Assembly: GCF_000403455.2 (NCBI RefSeq)
Contig: NZ_KE159730.1
Location: 1 to 32,355, forward strand
Reading direction: 5' to 3'
Source: Dorea sp. 5-2
GTDB taxonomy: Bacteria; Bacillota; Clostridia; Lachnospirales; Lachnospiraceae
Length of the DNA stretch: 32,355 nt
Positions 29,709 through 32,355 of the stretch are shown one piece after another. The notes under the pieces are model-generated. The model worked only from the letters and a program-made list of their open reading frames with translations. It did no database searches and had not been told where the DNA came from. Made by a program: the position numbers and the translations under genes. Position 1 is the first letter of the stretch, and every line of letters starts with the position of its first letter.

Positions 29709-29972
29709 CTAAGCGGACAGCCCCTCATTGTCGAAGGTGTCGCCCTCGGCAATCTTCTTCCGAATATCCTCGGAGATAATCGGGACAAACGCTTCTGTAA
29801 CGGTCTGTGTGCCGACATATTCACGGCTGATTATCATCTGCACTGGTGCTTTTGGCACGATACGCTTTCTCTTTTTATCTGCTTTCTTATCCTCGCCCAT
29901 ACTTAAATCTTCCTTTCCAGACAGGGCAGGGAAGAGTTTGGAAATGTCCCCGCCCTGCCAATCAGATACCAT
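29709..29972 (-). CDS. Small conserved protein of serine-recombinase elements
   Basis: 87 residues (63 if the internal ATG at 29900 is used). The conserved part is KKRKRIVPKAPVQMIISREY, VGTQTVTEAFVPIISEDIRK, then an acidic end. It resembles short proteins encoded just ahead of TnpX-type recombinases, but I cannot name a family with certainty. The ATG at 29972 forms TAATG with the stop of the YdbC gene, which favours coupled translation. The internal ATG also has an AGGAAG. It could act with the recombinase in excision; that is inferred only from position. Confidence 0.6.
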   Translation of the reverse strand: MVSDWQGGDISKLFPALSGKEDLSMGEDKKADKKRKRIVPKAPVQMIISREYVGTQTVTEAFVPIISEDIRKKIAEGDTFDNEGLSA

Positions 29973-30202
29973 TAATCCTCGCTGTTTAATTCTTTCTGTA
30001 ATGCTTTAAGGAGTGCCGCCGCTTCATCAGCGTTCAGCGTGATTCCCTTGCCGCACTTTTCACGGTTCGGGGAAAAGCTGCGGATGTCATACTTCGGCTC
30101 TTTCCCATTCCATGAAATGAGATTGATTTCCTTTGTGTAGCCACTGTCGCCCGTAGACAATACTGCGATTTCCTTTACGATTTCATACTGGATTTCTCTC
30201 AT
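29972..30202 (-). CDS. PC4/YdbC-type ssDNA-binding protein
   Basis: 76 residues with the PC4/YdbC fold pattern: YEIVKEIAVLSTGDSGYTKE, INLISWNGKEPKYDIRSFSP, KCGKGITLNADEAAALLKAL. PC4-like proteins bind single-stranded DNA as dimers; in bacteria YdbC homologues are often encoded in conjugative elements, where coating transferred strand is a plausible role. GAGGTATGGAGA precedes ATG. It lies between parB and the small conserved gene, within the mob operon. Confidence 0.85.
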   Translation of the reverse strand: MREIQYEIVKEIAVLSTGDSGYTKEINLISWNGKEPKYDIRSFSPNREKCGKGITLNADEAAALLKALQKELNSED

Positions 30203-30247
30203 TCTCCATACCTCAACTCTCTGTATTTACTTCCCGAAAAAAGAAGA

Positions 30248-31102
30248 TTAGCGGCTGTCACGGTTGCGTTTCCTCTGCAACTCACGCTCCAAAAGTTTGA
30301 TGATGGTTTCCTCCATCTGCTTCGGCGTTGTGTTCTTCGGAAAGTATTTTTTCAGCTTGCTTGTGTTGATTTTCAAGGTTTCTTTCTGGTTGCCCTTTTC
30401 CTCCGTCATAATCGCAAATATCGTATCCATGTCAAGCCGCCCGCTCTGGCTTAACTGTTTCATCCGCTGTGCCTGTGAGAGTGAGGGCGTTGCTTCTTCG
30501 CTCTCCATCGTGGCAAAGAGGTTTTCCTGCTCGTCTTTCTTCAAGAAGGACAGTTCCACCGCAGGCGTGAGGGCGATTTTCCCCTCGTCCACCATCTGCA
30601 AAATCGGCGGTATCAGTTCCGTCAGGCGGATAAAACGCTGCACGGTCATCCTGCCCACGCCGAAGCCCTGTGCCACCTTGTCGTCCGTCCGCAACTTCGT
30701 CACAACTTGTGACGAGGTTAAGTCTGTGCGGAAACCCTGCCGCTTCATGGCTTCGGATTTCATCTTGTAAGCAAACGCCCGCTCCGATGGCAGGATATTC
30801 TCACGCTGCAAATTGCTGTCTACAAGGGTGATGATGGCTCGGTCACGGTCTAAGGGCAGGACAAACGCAGGCACGGTATTTATCCCTGCAAGTTCAGAAG
30901 CACGGACACGCCGCTGTCCTGCAATCACTTCATAACCGTCCCCGTCCTCTTTCGGGCGTGTGATTATCGGCGTGACAATGCCAAATTCCTTGATGCTTTC
31001 CGCTAACTCTGACAGTGTTTCATCTTCTGCCACATGAAACGGATTGTCGGGGAACGGGTACAAGTCTTTGGTCTTTAACACCTTAAAATCCTGTTTCTTC
31101 AT
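30248..31102 (-). CDS. ParB/RepB/Spo0J family protein
   Basis: 284 residues. The N-terminal ParB/Srx domain (LYPFPDNPFHVAEDETLSEL, ESIKEFGIVTPIITRP, YEVIAGQRRVRASELAGI with the CTP/arginine GQRR box) spans about 10-105. A central HTH follows (QGFGVGRMTVQRFIRLTELI), then a charged C-terminal tail. ParB proteins bind parS and slide as CTP clamps; versions without a ParA partner are common in IMEs and may help stability or regulate transfer. No ParA is encoded in this element; the only ParA in the window is the unrelated fragment near the left edge. It lies 8 bp after mobV. Confidence 0.92.
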   Translation of the reverse strand: MKKQDFKVLKTKDLYPFPDNPFHVAEDETLSELAESIKEFGIVTPIITRPKEDGDGYEVIAGQRRVRASELAGINTVPAFVLPLDRDRAIITLVDSNLQRENILPSERAFAYKMKSEAMKRQGFRTDLTSSQVVTKLRTDDKVAQGFGVGRMTVQRFIRLTELIPPILQMVDEGKIALTPAVELSFLKKDEQENLFATMESEEATPSLSQAQRMKQLSQSGRLDMDTIFAIMTEEKGNQKETLKINTSKLKKYFPKNTTPKQMEETIIKLLERELQRKRNRDSR

Positions 31103-31110
31103 TCACATAT

Positions 31111-32076
31111 CTACCTTTCTTTCGCTCTGCTTCTATGATTTTTCTGCAATTCTTCCAACACTTCGGGCGGTATTTTTGACAGCAGCCGCCCCATCTGCTC
31201 GTTGGTTCTCTGCAATTCAAATATCTTCTGATTCGCTTTCTGCACCTTTAGTTCCTGCTCGTACTTTTCATCACGCATACGCCCCGCATAGTCTGATTCC
31301 TGCCCAATTCTCTCTTTCAAACTGTCGATATACGCCTGCTGTTTCCCGATTTCCTTAGAGAATTTCTCCACGTCTGGCAGCCATGCAGAGAGTAAATCTA
31401 ACGCTTTATCCCTTTTCTTCCCTGCGTTAAAGGCGTTGATGTCGGATAGGGCAGACACGATTTCTTCATACTGTTTATCAAGCCTGCCGCCTAATTTATA
31501 GAGCCATGTGGGGACGTGTTTCCGCTTGGTTTCCATTGAGGACTGCCCCCGTTCAAGCTGATTCCACCGTGAGGACATCCGCTCATGGTAGGCGGTCTGC
31601 CACTCGGATAATGATTTCTGGTTGCCTAAGATAGCTTTCGCTGACAGCTTATTGTCTGGCGTAATCGGCACAAAGCAGAGGTGCATATGGGGCGTTCTCT
31701 CGTCCATATGGACGACAGCGGAGAGGATATTCTGCTTTCCAACACGCTCCGAAATGAAGTCAAGAGCCGTCTGGAAATACGCTTTTTGTTCTTCGGGCGG
31801 TAACTGGTTCATAAATTCTGGTGAAGCTGTGATGAGCGTTTCCACCATCATCACGCTGTCTTTCCTTGTCCTGCACCCCGCTTCGGCTACCATGCGGTTA
31901 ATCTCTTTCTTGTAGGTGTACTTTGGTGGTGCTATGAGATGGTAATTGTTTTTAGAGCGTTCCATATCTATATCTGGGTTGCTTTTGTAGGCTTCTTTCT
32001 TCCGCTCGTTGTGGCGTTCACAAGCCGCAACGCCGCCCGCTTTTCGTTTCTGGAAACGCAGGATTGCATAAGGCAT
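31111..32076 (-). CDS. MobV (Pre/Mob) family relaxase
   Basis: 321 residues. Motif I, ERHNERKKEAYKSNPDIDME followed by RSKNNYHL, is near residues 20-48. The catalytic metal motif HMDERTPHMHLCFVPI (His123, Glu126, His130, His132) is the MOBV signature. Residues 200-310 form a long coiled coil (QEELKVQ-type heptads). It nicks oriT and leads DNA transfer when a helper ICE supplies the pore. The ATG at 32076 has GGAGG 9 nt upstream; a longer frame extends through the repetitive oriT-like leader and is unlikely to be translated. First gene of the five-gene IME operon. Confidence 0.92.
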   Translation of the reverse strand: MPYAILRFQKRKAGGVAACERHNERKKEAYKSNPDIDMERSKNNYHLIAPPKYTYKKEINRMVAEAGCRTRKDSVMMVETLITASPEFMNQLPPEEQKAYFQTALDFISERVGKQNILSAVVHMDERTPHMHLCFVPITPDNKLSAKAILGNQKSLSEWQTAYHERMSSRWNQLERGQSSMETKRKHVPTWLYKLGGRLDKQYEEIVSALSDINAFNAGKKRDKALDLLSAWLPDVEKFSKEIGKQQAYIDSLKERIGQESDYAGRMRDEKYEQELKVQKANQKIFELQRTNEQMGRLLSKIPPEVLEELQKNHRSRAKER

Positions 32077-32099
32077 AGGCGGATTCCTCCTTTCTTTCG

Positions 32100-32355
32100 G
32101 CGGGTGACCGTCCTTTGGGGTGACAGCGGTGACGGTGGTGACAGCAGTTTTGGGATACCCCCTGCCGACTGCCGCAACTGTCACCCTCACCCCCTGCATG
32201 ACGGTCATGTCGATGATGACGGTGTTTTTGGGATACCCCCCCCCCCCTCGCAAGAGCCGTCACCGTCATGCCGCCATTCTTTTATCCGAAGCCGTAAGGC
32301 GTAGGATAGCAGGGCACAGCCCTGCCTTAAGGGAGTCCAGAGGGAACGTCTGGCA
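32100..32355 (-). other. oriT: Candidate oriT of the MobV element
   Basis: Repeat-rich leader of mobV. TTTTGGGATACCCCC occurs twice in direct orientation (around 32148-32162 and 32226-32240), and GTGACGGTG-type units recur on both strands. The second copy runs into 12 consecutive C (32236-32247). A perfect 7-bp-arm hairpin GCAGGGC-ACA-GCCCTGC lies at 32309-32325, and CCAGA/TCTGG arms at 32337-32341 and 32349-32353. Position ahead of a relaxase start is typical of oriT; nic is not identified. Confidence 0.55.

Larger units (their letters stand above)
27798..32355 (-). mobile_element. Serine-recombinase IME inserted in the ICE snf2 gene (partial)
   Basis: Gene order on the minus strand is MobV relaxase, ParB, PC4/YdbC, small conserved protein, serine recombinase, with the recombinase stop at the snf2 junction (27798-27805). 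No conjugation pore genes are visible, so it is classed as integrative and mobilizable. The other end and the snf2 5' part lie beyond 32355. Serine-recombinase IMEs using snf2 of Tn5252-type ICEs as target are known from streptococcal surveys, as I recall. Confidence 0.75.

Noticed and set aside
32077..32253. 59-codon N-terminal extension of the MobV relaxase
   Set aside because: It translates repetitive oriT-like DNA and the poly-C run; the ATG at 32076 has a perfect RBS and begins the family homology.

Overview
The window looks like a stack of mobile elements in a gut-type Firmicutes (Clostridia, most likely Lachnospiraceae) chromosome. The evidence is the families present (Maff-2, TTRAP, DUF6462, DUF3847, DUF6075, Cys-rich KTR, TnpX-type large serine recombinases), AGGAGG ribosome binding sites, TTGACA/TATAAT promoters and moderate, patchy base composition. 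No ordinary housekeeping gene is visible. Family names come from reading the translations; no database search was run.

Layout. (A) 1-1375: left flank with a C-terminally cut ParA ATPase, a DUF3970-like and a DUF6075-like gene, one minus-strand operon. (B) about 1528-7290: an integrative mobilizable element (IME) with integrase arm-type repeats, tyrosine integrase, RHH regulator under a promoter-embedded palindrome, DUF6462 excisionase candidate, HTH protein, a hairpin-rich oriT, mobC and a MOBP-type relaxase, then a truncated XRE regulator. (C) about 7290-9632: a resistance-type operon (MATE transporter, KTR protein, truncated Vat/CatB-type acetyltransferase) behind a promoter, a 30-codon leader peptide and an intrinsic terminator just ahead of the MATE RBS, i.e. 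an attenuator. Its upstream edge lies inside a MobA/MobL relaxase gene, of which only the N-terminus remains. (D) about 9660-17341: remains of a further mobilizable element: oriT-like DNA, a metallo-beta-lactamase-fold hydrolase, a 284-bp dyad of seven 13-bp repeats bounded by 18-bp inverted repeats, DUF3847 and RepA-like genes, two XRE regulators (one membrane-anchored and paired with a lipoprotein), DUF523, a sigma-like fragment, a GNAT acetyltransferase and a CD3324-like HTH protein. The last two lie between 105-bp direct repeats.

(E) 17324-25338 plus 27695-27805: part of a larger Tn5252/CTn-type ICE, all on the minus strand: truncated maff2, the C-terminus of the VirD4/TraG coupling protein, a zinc-ribbon protein, a TTRAP-like protein, a 1613-residue polyvalent protein (ArdC, zincin peptidase, YodL, DUF3849, nucleotidyltransferase, LPD-like), a DUF6674-like fragment and the 3' end of a SNF2 helicase gene. 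(F) 25339-27694: a group II intron with a reverse transcriptase inserted in that SNF2 gene. (G) 27798 to the window end: a second IME with a large serine recombinase whose stop codon abuts and overlaps the SNF2 coding sequence, plus a small conserved protein, PC4/YdbC protein, ParB and a MobV relaxase with an oriT-like leader.

Together the window records repeated insertion of elements into the conjugation genes of other elements (maff2, mobA, snf2), with deletions that joined truncated genes. The most unusual signals are the symmetric repeat dyad at 11190-11473, the nucleotidyltransferase domain inside the ArdC polyvalent protein, the attenuated MATE/Vat operon, and the SNF2 gene split by both an intron and an IME.
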